15,679 nt of DNA from Anaerolineales bacterium (GCA_028687395.1 JAQUAE010000006.1:1-15679); one strand, 5' to 3'. Positions 1 through 7,604 are shown, counted from the first letter of the stretch. Notes: a model not told the origin generated them from the sequence alone. Made by a program: numbers and translations.

Positions 1-579
1 CGCATTGCGCATCAGGATGAATAGAATCTTGTTTTCGATTGGGGTAAGCTTGACCACCTTGCCATCCACTGTGACTTCGTGATGAGCCAGGTCCACCTCC
101 AGCGTGTCATCCACCCTGATCTTTGGCTCCAAAACATAGCCAAAATCCCCCACCCGCCGTAAGACCCGCTCGACGCGCGCTGCCAGTTCACGCGGGCTGA
201 ATGGCTTGGTGACGTAATCCTCGGCAAAATACTTGATTCCCCGCACGATGGTCTTCTCGTCATCTACCGCAGTTAATAAGATAACCGGTAGATCCGCATA
301 TTCCTGGACGATCTCACAAAATTCGAACCCATCCATGCCGGGCATGTGGATATCCACGATCGCCAGGTGGGGCAACCCCCGCTGGTCGATCACTTCCAGG
401 GCATGTCGCCCATCCCTGGCTGGCCACACCTCATACCCTTCATACTCGAGTTTATCGCTGACGATCCTTCGTATCGACTCGTCATCGTCGACGACCAGGA
501 TGCGCTGGCATCGACCTGCATCCACGTCATCGCAAGCTGGTCTTCGCTTGCCTGCGCTTTGAGGTTGATAGGAACCCAT
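1..579 (-). CDS. OmpR/PhoB-family response regulator, partial (C-terminus beyond left edge)
   Basis: Translating the minus strand from ATG 577-579 gives 193 codons open to the window edge. Residues 1-25 are an unusual polar extension, followed by a receiver domain: acidic D31-D32-D33 after RILVV, phospho-acceptor D76 in IVDIHMPG, T103, and K125 in VTKPF. After about residue 146 the start of an OmpR-type winged-helix domain is visible (LTPIENKILF), and the recognition helix lies outside. An in-frame TGA eight codons before this ATG limits extension; a GTG at 523-525 would remove most of the N-terminal tail and is an alternative start. The ribosome site is weak (GAGG about 10 nt upstream). A TATAAT -10 lies at 620-625. 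No partner kinase is visible, so the stimulus is unknown. The fold is certain; target genes are not. Confidence 0.93.
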   Translation of the reverse strand, partial: MGSYQPQSAGKRRPACDDVDAGRCQRILVVDDDESIRRIVSDKLEYEGYEVWPARDGRHALEVIDQRGLPHLAIVDIHMPGMDGFEFCEIVQEYADLPVILLTAVDDEKTIVRGIKYFAEDYVTKPFSPRELAARVERVLRRVGDFGYVLEPKIRVDDTLEVDLAHHEVTVDGKVVKLTPIENKILFILMRNA

Positions 580-619
580 CGCCTGCCATCCTCGGCCGTA
601 TCACGCGCGAGGTGATTAA

Positions 620-625
620 ATTATA
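620..625 (-). promoter_or_regulatory. -10 box for the response regulator gene
   Basis: On the minus strand this reads TATAAT, about 40 nt before the ATG at 579. It lies just downstream of the terminator at 634-682, so the regulator appears to have its own promoter. The matching -35 (TATAGT, 17 nt upstream) is poor and falls inside the terminator stem, so the promoter may need an activator. Confidence 0.4.
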
Positions 626-633
626 CTGGAAAT

Positions 634-682
634 CTAAATAAAACTATAGCCCTGAGCGTCCATTTTCCGCCCAGGGCTATAG
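634..682 (-). terminator. Rho-independent terminator on the minus strand
   Basis: A perfect 11-bp inverted repeat (644-654 and 672-682, CTATAGCCCTG) extends on the minus strand through a G-U pair and three more pairs to a 15-bp stem with a 9-nt loop. It is followed in minus-strand RNA by a U-rich tail read from 643 down to about 634. On the plus strand the same extension has an A-C mismatch and no T tract, so the direction is minus. The nearest intact upstream minus gene is the DtxR-like regulator, whose stop is about 580 bp away. Confidence 0.75.
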
Positions 683-818
683 GGGTGTTGGTGCAGCGGC
701 TGCGTTGTGTACCTTCTGATGTCGATGCTGCGATGTAAGCGTGATGTTGCTGCCTCAACCTTGCTTATAGGGGGGTATGCACCCACCCTCCTAAGCCATA
801 CCGATAAGACTACCGGTA

Positions 819-1035
819 ATGGTACAGTTACATCATAACCGAGGAACCTTACGAACCATCTTACGCCAGCCCTCCTTGCTTGTCTGGCCTCACCGACCTC
901 TGCTTCCTCCCCTGCTCTCCTGCCGCAAGGCTGCCCTCCCCGAGAAAAAGGTGGCTACGTCCTCATCCACAAAAGTTTCAAGGGCAAGTATCCCAACACC
1001 ACCTGCGCGCTCACCCAAGCCGGCCGGCGCGCAGA
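819..1035 (+). pseudogene. Decayed winged-helix transcriptional regulator (HTH_34/MarR-like remnant)
   Basis: Positions 944-1033 encode, without a stop, EKGGYVLIHKSFKGKYPNTT followed by CALTQAGRRA. This fits the wing and last strand of the HTH_34 winged-helix family (GY-V-x-I-x-K-x-F-x-G-x-x-P-x-T...LT-x-x-GR-x-A). The preceding part fits only in other frames: frame 819 gives LHHNRGTLRTIL, resembling the helix 1 pattern H-N-x-x-R-L-R-I-L, and another frame gives GLTD at about 888-899, the usual start of the recognition region. A one-base loss near the A-run at 945-949 would restore E-E-K-G-G-Y. At least two shifts are needed, so this is read as a broken gene. The family match is from memory of the motif; no search was run. 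Confidence 0.45.
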
Positions 1036-1265
1036 TGTCGCTGCCGGCATAAGTCTGGTGGTTATTTTTATATCCATTGCTCCGCCTAATCCCCGCGCCC
1101 GTCTATCCCAGTACTTGCTATCCATGTGGGCATTTTCCGGGAGGCTGGTTAGCCGCTCATTGCACCTGGCTTTACCGCAAGCAGTAGCCCGCTCCTCGCA
1201 GCGAAGGATCTATTACCAGTCACCACCACTGCGTAAGTCCTGTCGAACCCCCTGCGGCCTTTGTA
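1036..1265. other. Unassigned intergenic sequence
   Basis: No coding frame with recognisable protein content is seen on either strand, and no tRNA or known structured RNA could be supported. The only suggestive element is TGCGTAAGTCCTG at 1230-1242, which resembles ends of some insertion sequences, but no matching opposite end or target duplication was found. This may be the decayed downstream part of the 819-1035 remnant, or the long 3' untranslated region of the DtxR-like transcript. Confidence 0.4.
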
Positions 1266-1952
1266 TTACTGTATTTCCACGAAAATGTAGCCTGCCACGG
1301 CATTCCCCAGTGTTACTGGCTGTCCTTCCACTTCGACAGTAATGGTTTGGTTGAATGGCAGGATCTCTGTAACGGCAACCCGGACACCGGGGATGATGTG
1401 TTTGGTTTCCAGGTAGCCAAGTAATTGGGCATTCTCTTCCGCCAGCTCGTGAATGCGGCGGATGGTGACTGTTTCTCCCGGTGATATTTTCGTCAGCGGG
1501 ATCCAGTCTTTCACGAACTCATCGCAGCCGGGCAAGGGGTTGCCGTGCGGGCAGGTCTGCGGCCTGCCGAGTTGCTCCATCAGCGCCGTTTCGGTCATGC
1601 TGGAGATGGCATGTTCCAACTGGTGGGCCTCGCTGTGGAGTTGGGACCACGGCAGGGTCCTGACCATCATCCACTCCATCAGCATGTGACGGCGCATGAC
1701 GACCCGTGCCGCCTTCCAACCGGCTTCGGTCAGATGGGTGCCGTCTTTGCTCATGGTGATCAACCCGTCACGAGTCATGCGCTTGAGCGTGTTGGTTACC
1801 GTGGGAGGGGTGACGCCCAACAGTTCCGCCAGACGCGACCCGACCACCGGTTCACGGTCGCGTTCCATCACGTAGATGAGCGACAGGTAATCCTGGATGG
1901 TCGAACTGAGGCTGGATATTTCCGCAGTGTCCAGGTTCGTGACATTTGTCAT
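1266..1952 (-). CDS. DtxR/MntR-family metal-dependent transcriptional repressor
   Basis: This 228-residue protein should be a cytoplasmic homodimer that binds DNA when loaded with Fe2+ or Mn2+. Residues 12-75 form the winged helix (recognition helix around TPPTVTNTLKRM). Residues 76-145 are the dimerisation and metal domain, with H89, E93, H110, E113 and H114 at the positions of DtxR H79, E83, C102, E105 and H106, then CPHGNPLPG at 134-142. Residues 150-228 are an SH3-like domain of FeoA type. D21 in QDYL matches MntR Asp8 rather than DtxR Met10, while the next MntR ligand (Glu11) is Ser24, so the preferred metal is not settled. It is divergent from feoABC across a palindrome-bearing promoter region, which makes feo repression and autoregulation the natural inference. 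The start is the first Met; its ribosome site is weak. Confidence 0.92.
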   Translation of the reverse strand: MTNVTNLDTAEISSLSSTIQDYLSLIYVMERDREPVVGSRLAELLGVTPPTVTNTLKRMTRDGLITMSKDGTHLTEAGWKAARVVMRRHMLMEWMMVRTLPWSQLHSEAHQLEHAISSMTETALMEQLGRPQTCPHGNPLPGCDEFVKDWIPLTKISPGETVTIRRIHELAEENAQLLGYLETKHIIPGVRVAVTEILPFNQTITVEVEGQPVTLGNAVAGYIFVEIQ

Positions 1953-1974
1953 GATACAAACCCTGAGTATTCCA

Positions 1975-2004
1975 TTGCGCTAATAATAATTATTAGCATA
2001 TAAT
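1975..2004 (+). promoter_or_regulatory. Promoter of the feoABC operon
   Basis: TTGCGC at 1975-1980 and a perfect TATAAT at 1999-2004 are separated by 18 bp. The expected transcription start near 2011 gives a leader of about 45 nt before the feoA ATG. The spacer is almost exactly filled by the palindrome 1979-1997, the layout expected of a repressible promoter. Confidence 0.6.
1979..1997. promoter_or_regulatory. Candidate metal-regulator operator (9-bp-arm palindrome)
   Basis: GCTAATAAT and ATTATTAGC form perfect 9-bp arms around one A. The 19-bp size and AT-rich, two-fold symmetric form fit operators of DtxR/MntR-type dimers. It lies in the spacer of the feo promoter and 27 bp from the regulator's own start codon. 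Confidence 0.6.
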
Positions 2005-2007
2005 AAT

Positions 2008-2027
2008 ATAAGTTCTTCTTAACTTAT
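2008..2027. promoter_or_regulatory. Second inverted repeat in the feo control region
   Basis: ATAAGTT and AACTTAT (7-bp arms, 6-nt spacer) lie at the expected feo transcription start. It could be a second binding site for the same repressor or another one. Its sequence differs from the first palindrome, so the proteins bound may differ. Confidence 0.35.
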
Positions 2028-2056
2028 TATAACATCGCCTATCGCAGGAGATTGGT

Positions 2057-2308
2057 ATGGCAGAGCATGACCGCCGGATATCGCTGTCCGAGATGACGAC
2101 CGGAGATGATGCCACCATCCTGGCTATCCAGGGCGGCCGGATGGTTAACAACCGGCTGGCCTCGCTTGGTTTCACACCCGGCGTGCAGGTCAACATGACC
2201 CAGAATTACGGGCGCGGGCCGTTGATCGTGACCGTGCGCGGGACGCGCGTGGCGATAGGGCGCGGCGAGGCGGCCAAGATCATCGTCGAGCGAGGCTCGC
2301 ATGAGTAA
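2057..2308 (+). CDS. feoA: FeoA-type ferrous iron transport accessory protein
   Basis: This 83-residue cytoplasmic SH3-like protein is the usual partner of FeoB. FeoA proteins are needed for full FeoB transport activity, probably by contacting its cytoplasmic part. The family pattern is visible: an N-terminal LSEMTTGDDATI strand, the central glycine-rich turn with NNRLASLGFTPGVQV (the R-L-x-x-L-G-hydrophobic-x-x-G signature), and the C-terminal VRGTRVAIGRGEAAKIIV strand pair. Length is typical (75-90 residues). A good ribosome site, AGGAG at 2046-2050, is 6 nt before the ATG. Its last 8 bases overlap feoB, so the two are translationally coupled. Confidence 0.93.
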   Translation: MAEHDRRISLSEMTTGDDATILAIQGGRMVNNRLASLGFTPGVQVNMTQNYGRGPLIVTVRGTRVAIGRGEAAKIIVERGSHE

Positions 2309-4343
2309 TTGTCACGATACCTCGGCGCAGACTGCTTCGCCCCTGGCCATCATGGATGTCGACGCGCCGTTGATCGCCCTGGCCGGTCAGCCGAATATGG
2401 GCAAGTCCACCCTTTTCAATTTATTGACCGGCCTGAACCAGCACGTGGGCAACTGGCCCGGCAAGACGGTGGAACGTCGCGAAGGTCATTTCGACCTGAA
2501 CGGACGCTCTGTCCGCCTGGTGGACCTGCCCGGGACTTACAGCCTTACGGCCTATTCTCCGGAAGAGGTCATCGCCCGCGAGTTCATCCTGCGCGAAAAA
2601 CCGTCCGTGGTGATAGCGGTCGTCAGTGCGGCGAACCTGGAACGCAGCCTCTACCTTGTGGCCGAACTGGCCACGCTGAAAGCGCCGGTGGTGGTGGCCT
2701 TGAACATGATGGATGTGGCGGCGCAGGAAGGCATTCACGTAGATGCACAGGTTCTCGAGGCCGCCCTGGGGCTGCCGGTAGTCCCAATGACGGCTTCGAA
2801 GGCCGTGGGCGTGCGTGAACTGCTCGGCGTGGTACAAGACATCCTGAGCGGAAAACCGGCCCCCCGTCCACTCCCGCCCGAAGTGCGCGCCGACCACCGC
2901 AAGGTTCTGGATAAGATCGAGACATTGATCATCGCTCATGTCCCCGAGCCGTATCCACATAATTGGGTGGCGCTCAAACTGCTGGAGGGCGATGTCGAGG
3001 TAACGCGCATGATGCACACCGCACTGCCAAACGATGTTTGGGATGTCGTCCACGATGTTTTGCGCCTTCACGACGATGCCTTCCTGGCGGTGGCTTCAGG
3101 CCGCTACGAATGGATCGGACGGATGGTGCGCGCCGCGGTGGCGCGGCCCAGGGTCGGGCAAATTGGCATGACCGAGCGCCTCGACCGCCGGGCGGCCCAC
3201 CCGCTGTGGGGCCTGTTCATCCTGGCTGGTATCCTTGGGCTGGTGTTCTGGCTGACGTTCACGATCGGCAGCCCGATCCAGGCATGGCTGGACGAGCAGG
3301 TGGTCACGCCGCTGGCCGGGCTGGCCGCAGGCGCGCTGGCGGGCGCACCGTTCTGGGCGCAAGGGATGGTGGTGGACGGTCTGATCGGCGGAGTCGGCAC
3401 GGTGCTGACCTTCCTGCCTATCTTGGTCGTCTTCTTCGCCGCCTTCGCCCTGCTCGAGGACGTGGGCTACATGGCACGCGCCGCGTATGTGATGGACAAC
3501 TTGATGCACCTGATGGGCCTGCATGGCAAGTCATTCCTGCCGCTTTTCCTGGGGTTCGGCTGCAATGTACCTGCCATCATGGGCACGCGCGTGATCGACT
3601 CTTGGCCAGCGCGCCTGCTGACCATCCTGATCGCCCCGCTGGTACCCTGCACGGCGCGCATGGCAGTGGTGGCCTTCATCGCCCCGGCGTTTTTCGGAGC
3701 GAATGCCATTTGGGTCTCGTGGGGGCTGGTGCTGCTTTCCCTACTGGCGCTTGTCTCCAGCGGCGCGCTGCTCAACCGTGTCATTTTCAAGGGCCAGCGT
3801 TCGGCCTTCATCATGGAGATGCCGCTCTACCACATTCCCAACGCCCGCACGATCGGTTTGCTGGTCTGGCAACGCTCGCTGTCTTTCGTCAGAAAGGCCG
3901 GGACGGCCATCCTGGCCATGTCCCTGCTGGTGTGGGCGCTCTCCTACCTGCCAGGCGGCGACTTGAACACTAGTTTCCTGGCCCGCTTCGGGCAACTCAT
4001 CGAACCGGTGGGCAGTTGGATGGGCTTCGACTGGAGGCTCACCGTGGCGCTCATCACCAGTTTCCCGGCCAAGGAGAACGCCATCGCGACTCTGGGCGTG
4101 CTGTTCGGGAATTCCCCCAATGTCGGCCTGGCCAATATACTGGTGGCGTCCTTTTCGAATGCTTCGGCCCTCTCGTTCCTGGTCGTGACGATGCTCTTCA
4201 TCCCGTGCATGGCGACCGTGGCCGTGACGAAGCAGGAGACCAATTCCTGGCGATGGACGCTCCTGAGCGTGTTCCTGTTGCTGGGCATTTCGGTTGCCGC
4301 AGGGGCAGCAGTGTATCACCTGGGCGTTCTTTTTGGACTGTAG
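2301..4343 (+). CDS. feoB: Ferrous iron transporter FeoB
   Basis: This 680-residue inner-membrane protein brings Fe2+ into the cytoplasm. The N-terminal G domain has G1 GQPNMGKS (29-36), T57 of the G2 region, G3 DLPG (75-78), G4 NMMD (135-138) and a G5-like TASK (164-167). A helical spacer of GDI type follows to about 290. The membrane part starts near 301 and carries two Gate repeats: GFGCNVPA with C421, PCTARMAV with C450, SFPAKENAIATLG (588-599), and PCMATVAVTKQE with C636. Length is slightly short of the 700-770 common in the family, from a compact N-terminus and C-terminus; no motif is missing. The start overlaps feoA by 8 bases, and feoC follows 2 bases after the stop. Confidence 0.97.
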   Translation: MSNCHDTSAQTASPLAIMDVDAPLIALAGQPNMGKSTLFNLLTGLNQHVGNWPGKTVERREGHFDLNGRSVRLVDLPGTYSLTAYSPEEVIAREFILREKPSVVIAVVSAANLERSLYLVAELATLKAPVVVALNMMDVAAQEGIHVDAQVLEAALGLPVVPMTASKAVGVRELLGVVQDILSGKPAPRPLPPEVRADHRKVLDKIETLIIAHVPEPYPHNWVALKLLEGDVEVTRMMHTALPNDVWDVVHDVLRLHDDAFLAVASGRYEWIGRMVRAAVARPRVGQIGMTERLDRRAAHPLWGLFILAGILGLVFWLTFTIGSPIQAWLDEQVVTPLAGLAAGALAGAPFWAQGMVVDGLIGGVGTVLTFLPILVVFFAAFALLEDVGYMARAAYVMDNLMHLMGLHGKSFLPLFLGFGCNVPAIMGTRVIDSWPARLLTILIAPLVPCTARMAVVAFIAPAFFGANAIWVSWGLVLLSLLALVSSGALLNRVIFKGQRSAFIMEMPLYHIPNARTIGLLVWQRSLSFVRKAGTAILAMSLLVWALSYLPGGDLNTSFLARFGQLIEPVGSWMGFDWRLTVALITSFPAKENAIATLGVLFGNSPNVGLANILVASFSNASALSFLVVTMLFIPCMATVAVTKQETNSWRWTLLSVFLLLGISVAAGAAVYHLGVLFGL

Positions 4344-4345
4344 CC

Positions 4346-4633
4346 ATGTTGCAAAAATTACTTACCGTGATCCGCTCCGGCGGCACGTTCGAGACCACGG
4401 TTCTGGCAGCCCGGCTGGGAACGACGCCCGAACTGGCAACAGCCATGCTCGAGCATCTCCAGCGCATGGGGCACATCCGTCCCTATCGAACCTGCGGCTA
4501 CGCCTGCGGGGGATGCAACCTGCGCACGGAATGCCCGCAAACGCAGCCTGGAGGCGCGATGGCGAATGGTATGCAACTGTTCATGCTGGCCGACCCTCTG
4601 CCGGATGCGGATGAAACCAAGACTGGCGAGTGA
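4346..4633 (+). CDS. feoC: FeoC-like winged-helix protein with four-cysteine cluster
   Basis: This 95-residue protein starts 2 bases after the feoB stop, with no room for a separate promoter. Residues 1-47 form a small winged helix (MLQKLLTVIRSGGTF, then a helix-turn-helix over LAARLGTTPELATAMLEHLQ). C50, C54, C57 and C63 follow in the spacing C-x3-C-x2-C-x5-C. FeoC proteins share this layout: the winged helix binds the FeoB cytoplasmic domain or regulates its stability, and the cysteines can hold an iron-sulfur cluster. The frame stays open far upstream inside feoB, but those codons are a shadow; ATG 4346 is chosen from the family N-terminus and its position. It could instead act as a DNA-binding sensor. 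Confidence 0.82.
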   Translation: MLQKLLTVIRSGGTFETTVLAARLGTTPELATAMLEHLQRMGHIRPYRTCGYACGGCNLRTECPQTQPGGAMANGMQLFMLADPLPDADETKTGE

Positions 4634-4683
4634 AATCCACAGGATGCTGGATAGAGAAAGCTAATCCTCCTCCCTTTTGACCC

Positions 4684-6513
4684 TCACTCCATATTAATAA
4701 TGACTGGTTCAGTCTCTTTAGGCGCTCCACCGAGTTTTGGTTCCTTTGGGTGCCCGTCGAGATACTGCTGGAGCAAGGAAGGTGCCTCGGGATGGTCAAC
4801 ATGCAGAGCACGATCGTAATCTCCAGCTGGGACGGGTGGTTCGAACCGGATCGGGCGCCGAATACCGAACAACTCAAAGAAGTGGGCGACTAATACCAGT
4901 ACGCTGTAACGATATTCCTGCATCTTAAGTGATTGCCATTCCACGATGGAAGCCATTGCGCCCTGGACGCGCGCTTTTTCGCGCACGATGCGGTGGATCT
5001 GCTTCGGCTCACGCTGACCGACGGGTGAGATGAGTATCAGATTGGCCACCAAAACCAGGATGCTGAAAGAGATCAACACTACCCAGCCGCCTTCGGTCCA
5101 CTTGCCGACAATCTGTCCGACAAAGACTATGGCAGAGAGCGTGCCGGCTAGGGTGGCACCCAGGCTGCCCCAACTTCGCTTCGCGCCACTTGGGTAGGTC
5201 GACAGGATATGCCGACGCACTGCGAACCCCATCACCATGATTGGCATGAACACGCCGATGCCGTAATAAGGTATCCCCAGGGCGGTTTTACCGCGGATCA
5301 GGAAGGTAATCAGGATGACAACCACGTAGGCAATCGTCACAGAGCGGGTGAATGTGCCCCGTTTGTCGCGATAGACGATGATCTCGGGAATCTCGCCCAT
5401 GGCTACATCGCGCCACTCGGTGGCTTGCAGGTCCTGAAAGGCGGTCATCGAAGCTGCTGCCAACAGGGCCACAGCCAGGATCTGGTAAGCCCAGTAAAGA
5501 ATGACACCCCCAGGTATTTGTTGGAACCCGATAAAAGCCAGGTTGCCTACCAGCGAGCGTCCGGCCGTGCCGTCAAAAGCGTTGAAATGGATGGCAAAAT
5601 ACGTCAGAAAAGCCGTGGTGATACCTCCATAGAAAAGAAAGGAGGTCTGCACCATGCGCCCGATGCCCGATTTGCCGCTGTAGTATTCCCATAAGCCGTG
5701 AAGCCGAGGTAGGTACTTCTTGCCCCATTTCACCAGGGCAAAATCCTCGTTAATGACGAATTGGATGCCATTCGACATGGCTTCCAACCCGCTCAACGCC
5801 ACCAGGCCTTTCATCGACGCAGTCAGCATGTGATATAGCGCCATGCCCAAGGATGGCGCATCGCCCACTTGTTCATAGGGTAATGCCGGGGTTCCACGGC
5901 CTTTAGCCATGAACAAGCCGATGGCCATGAGGATGGTCATCAATACAAAGATGCCCAGCATTGTAAAAACCACTCGCGCCGACTCGCCCCGGCCGCGGAT
6001 GGTCAACCACCAGGTGATGGTGACCAGCCCGGCGCCGAGCGCCACCCGCACCAGCCAGTCGATGTTATAGGAGTTCGTCAACGACAACAACTGGTCGACG
6101 CCCGATAAGCTGGATACGACAATAGTAAATATGTAATCCTGGAGCAACACCACGGCCACCACCAGGCTCAGACCCGGCGCAAGGTAGCGCATCGAGGCGG
6201 TGTACGACCCGCCGCCCTCATTAAATACCCCGAGAGAGTACATGTAAAGAAAGCCGAAGACAGCGTTGGCAAACGCAATGACGACCACTGCAATCCAGGC
6301 GTATTTTTGTAGCCCATAGGGGTGCAGGGCGCTCATCATCTCGCCGGTGGCATAGAAATATGAAGTAAAGTAATCCACACCGAAGAGAGCAATGGCAGCC
6401 AGTAGGCCGATCTGCCCGGCGCCATGGACGTTGGCATTTTCCTGCTTTTCGACCGGTGCAGCTTTAAATGCCAGATACGCGATGACTATCAGAAATGCAA
6501 TCGAGAATAACAT
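4684..6513 (-). CDS. KimA/KUP-family potassium transporter (APC superfamily)
   Basis: This 609-residue membrane protein has about 12-13 hydrophobic segments up to residue 497 and a cytoplasmic tail of about 110 residues. It aligns by eye with Bacillus KimA (YdaO), a high-affinity K+/H+ symporter. KimA D36 and Y43 match D47 and Y54 with the same 7-residue spacing; D117 matches D126 in QDYIFT; T230 matches S241; E233 matches E244 in LSGLEAMSN. The GGGSYTASM loop (100-108) and YYGIGVFMP (416-424) also match. KimA's C-terminal USP-like domain is not recognisable; the tail here is different, ending in an acidic Pro-rich stretch. The start lies 2 bases after the upstream gene's stop, with AAGG 7 nt before it, so the pair is one operon. 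A non-potassium substrate is possible but the K+ site argues against it. Confidence 0.85.
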   Translation of the reverse strand: MLFSIAFLIVIAYLAFKAAPVEKQENANVHGAGQIGLLAAIALFGVDYFTSYFYATGEMMSALHPYGLQKYAWIAVVVIAFANAVFGFLYMYSLGVFNEGGGSYTASMRYLAPGLSLVVAVVLLQDYIFTIVVSSLSGVDQLLSLTNSYNIDWLVRVALGAGLVTITWWLTIRGRGESARVVFTMLGIFVLMTILMAIGLFMAKGRGTPALPYEQVGDAPSLGMALYHMLTASMKGLVALSGLEAMSNGIQFVINEDFALVKWGKKYLPRLHGLWEYYSGKSGIGRMVQTSFLFYGGITTAFLTYFAIHFNAFDGTAGRSLVGNLAFIGFQQIPGGVILYWAYQILAVALLAAASMTAFQDLQATEWRDVAMGEIPEIIVYRDKRGTFTRSVTIAYVVVILITFLIRGKTALGIPYYGIGVFMPIMVMGFAVRRHILSTYPSGAKRSWGSLGATLAGTLSAIVFVGQIVGKWTEGGWVVLISFSILVLVANLILISPVGQREPKQIHRIVREKARVQGAMASIVEWQSLKMQEYRYSVLVLVAHFFELFGIRRPIRFEPPVPAGDYDRALHVDHPEAPSLLQQYLDGHPKEPKLGGAPKETEPVIINME

Positions 6514-6515
6514 TG

Positions 6516-7604
6516 TTAACCTTGATCCGGTTGATAAGAGCGTTGCCAGAAGACGTTTTCTATGCTTTTGAGCTGAGCCAGCAAGTGCTTGCGAGTAGAT
6601 GGATTGAGGCAGTTATCGTTATTGATCTTCTCTTCCATCAGGCGCATGGCAAGGACTACAAACGCCGGAACGAACATAATCCGCCCGTTTGGGATGACTT
6701 CGACCGGGTATAGTCGTAAAGCCAGGGCGGCATCATCGAAGTAAGGCAGGGAAAGGCTCAGACCTCGGTTGAGTGTCCCGGCCTCAGCGCGGCTGCGTAT
6801 CTTTGTGATGATCTCGCGGGTGTATGTGCGCGCCAGGGCGCGCCCCTGGTTCACCAGTTGCCCGAGTAGCCCGGCGCGCTTGCGCTGGTAGGTCTCGTCT
6901 ACAACCACACTAGGGCAAATGGCAATCGCATCTTGCAGAATGCGCACGGCGTTTTCCAAAGAGGCAATGCACGCCTCGGCTTCTGTAAATGAACCAGTCA
7001 GAAGGTGATCATCTTCACCGAAAGCGACCCATTGGGGCAGAAAGAACCGCCTCGCCTCAACCATGTAAGGGACTTGCAACCTGCCACCATCCGGATTGGT
7101 AGCCTCGAGCTCTGTAACTGCGTCCGTGGCCGCGAGCAGCGCTGAAGGAGGTTCTGAGTCCAACGGTATAGAGGGGATATCGTCACCATCTTCGGATCGA
7201 TAGCGAACCGGGCGACCATCTGGAAGTAGCTGGTGGACAATCGTATATCCCAGCGCGTAACGGAGTAGTCTGGCGCAAACAGCCAGGCCGGGATTCAGTC
7301 CCTGTTCCAACGCGTTCAGGTGCTGGATGAGTTCGGCGCGCTTTTTGGCGTGCGAGGTATGTCTCAGGCTAATACCAACTGTTTGGCGACGTGCAACAGG
7401 CGGCAGATCTATAATCTCGCCGCCTTCCAGGATAACCCGGTCGGGCAATTGGTATCGGATCCATTTACCTTCTACCAAAGCCAACACGATTGCCCTGGCC
7501 TGCTGGTTTAGGAAGTGCTGTGTCACCATAGGCTGGGCGTTAAATAAATTGGAGAGGGCGTCATACTCCCGGGTAATCTGGCTGATAGGTATTCCAAGAA
7601 CCAT
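6516..7604 (-). CDS. Conserved-looking protein of unknown function, coupled to the KimA-like transporter
   Basis: I do not recognise this 362-residue protein. It has no signal peptide or membrane segment and looks soluble. Visible features are an N-terminal basic/hydrophobic region with two segments rich in beta character (KWIRYQLPDRVILEGGEIIDL), a helical region with many Arg and Leu (about 110-160), an acidic middle, and a long helical C-terminal half (ASLENAVRILQDAI, then KRAGLLGQLVNQGRALART) ending in MRLMEEKINND. The frame remains open 53 codons further upstream, but ATG 7604 has a clear AGGAG 5 nt before it, and the extension would cross a terminator. It precedes the K+ transporter by 2 bp, which suggests a regulatory or accessory role in that system. 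That is inference only. Confidence 0.8.
   Translation of the reverse strand: MVLGIPISQITREYDALSNLFNAQPMVTQHFLNQQARAIVLALVEGKWIRYQLPDRVILEGGEIIDLPPVARRQTVGISLRHTSHAKKRAELIQHLNALEQGLNPGLAVCARLLRYALGYTIVHQLLPDGRPVRYRSEDGDDIPSIPLDSEPPSALLAATDAVTELEATNPDGGRLQVPYMVEARRFFLPQWVAFGEDDHLLTGSFTEAEACIASLENAVRILQDAIAICPSVVVDETYQRKRAGLLGQLVNQGRALARTYTREIITKIRSRAEAGTLNRGLSLSLPYFDDAALALRLYPVEVIPNGRIMFVPAFVVLAMRLMEEKINNDNCLNPSTRKHLLAQLKSIENVFWQRSYQPDQG

Noticed and set aside
1200..1265. Possible tmRNA start on the minus strand (GGGGGTTCGACAGGACTT)
   Set aside because: It resembles the conserved tmRNA 5' region, but no tag reading frame ending in a tmRNA-like tag and no matching tRNA-like 3' half with a T arm was found before the terminator.
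4634..4683. Terminator between the convergent feoC and KimA-like genes
   Set aside because: No stable inverted repeat could be found in these 50 bases.
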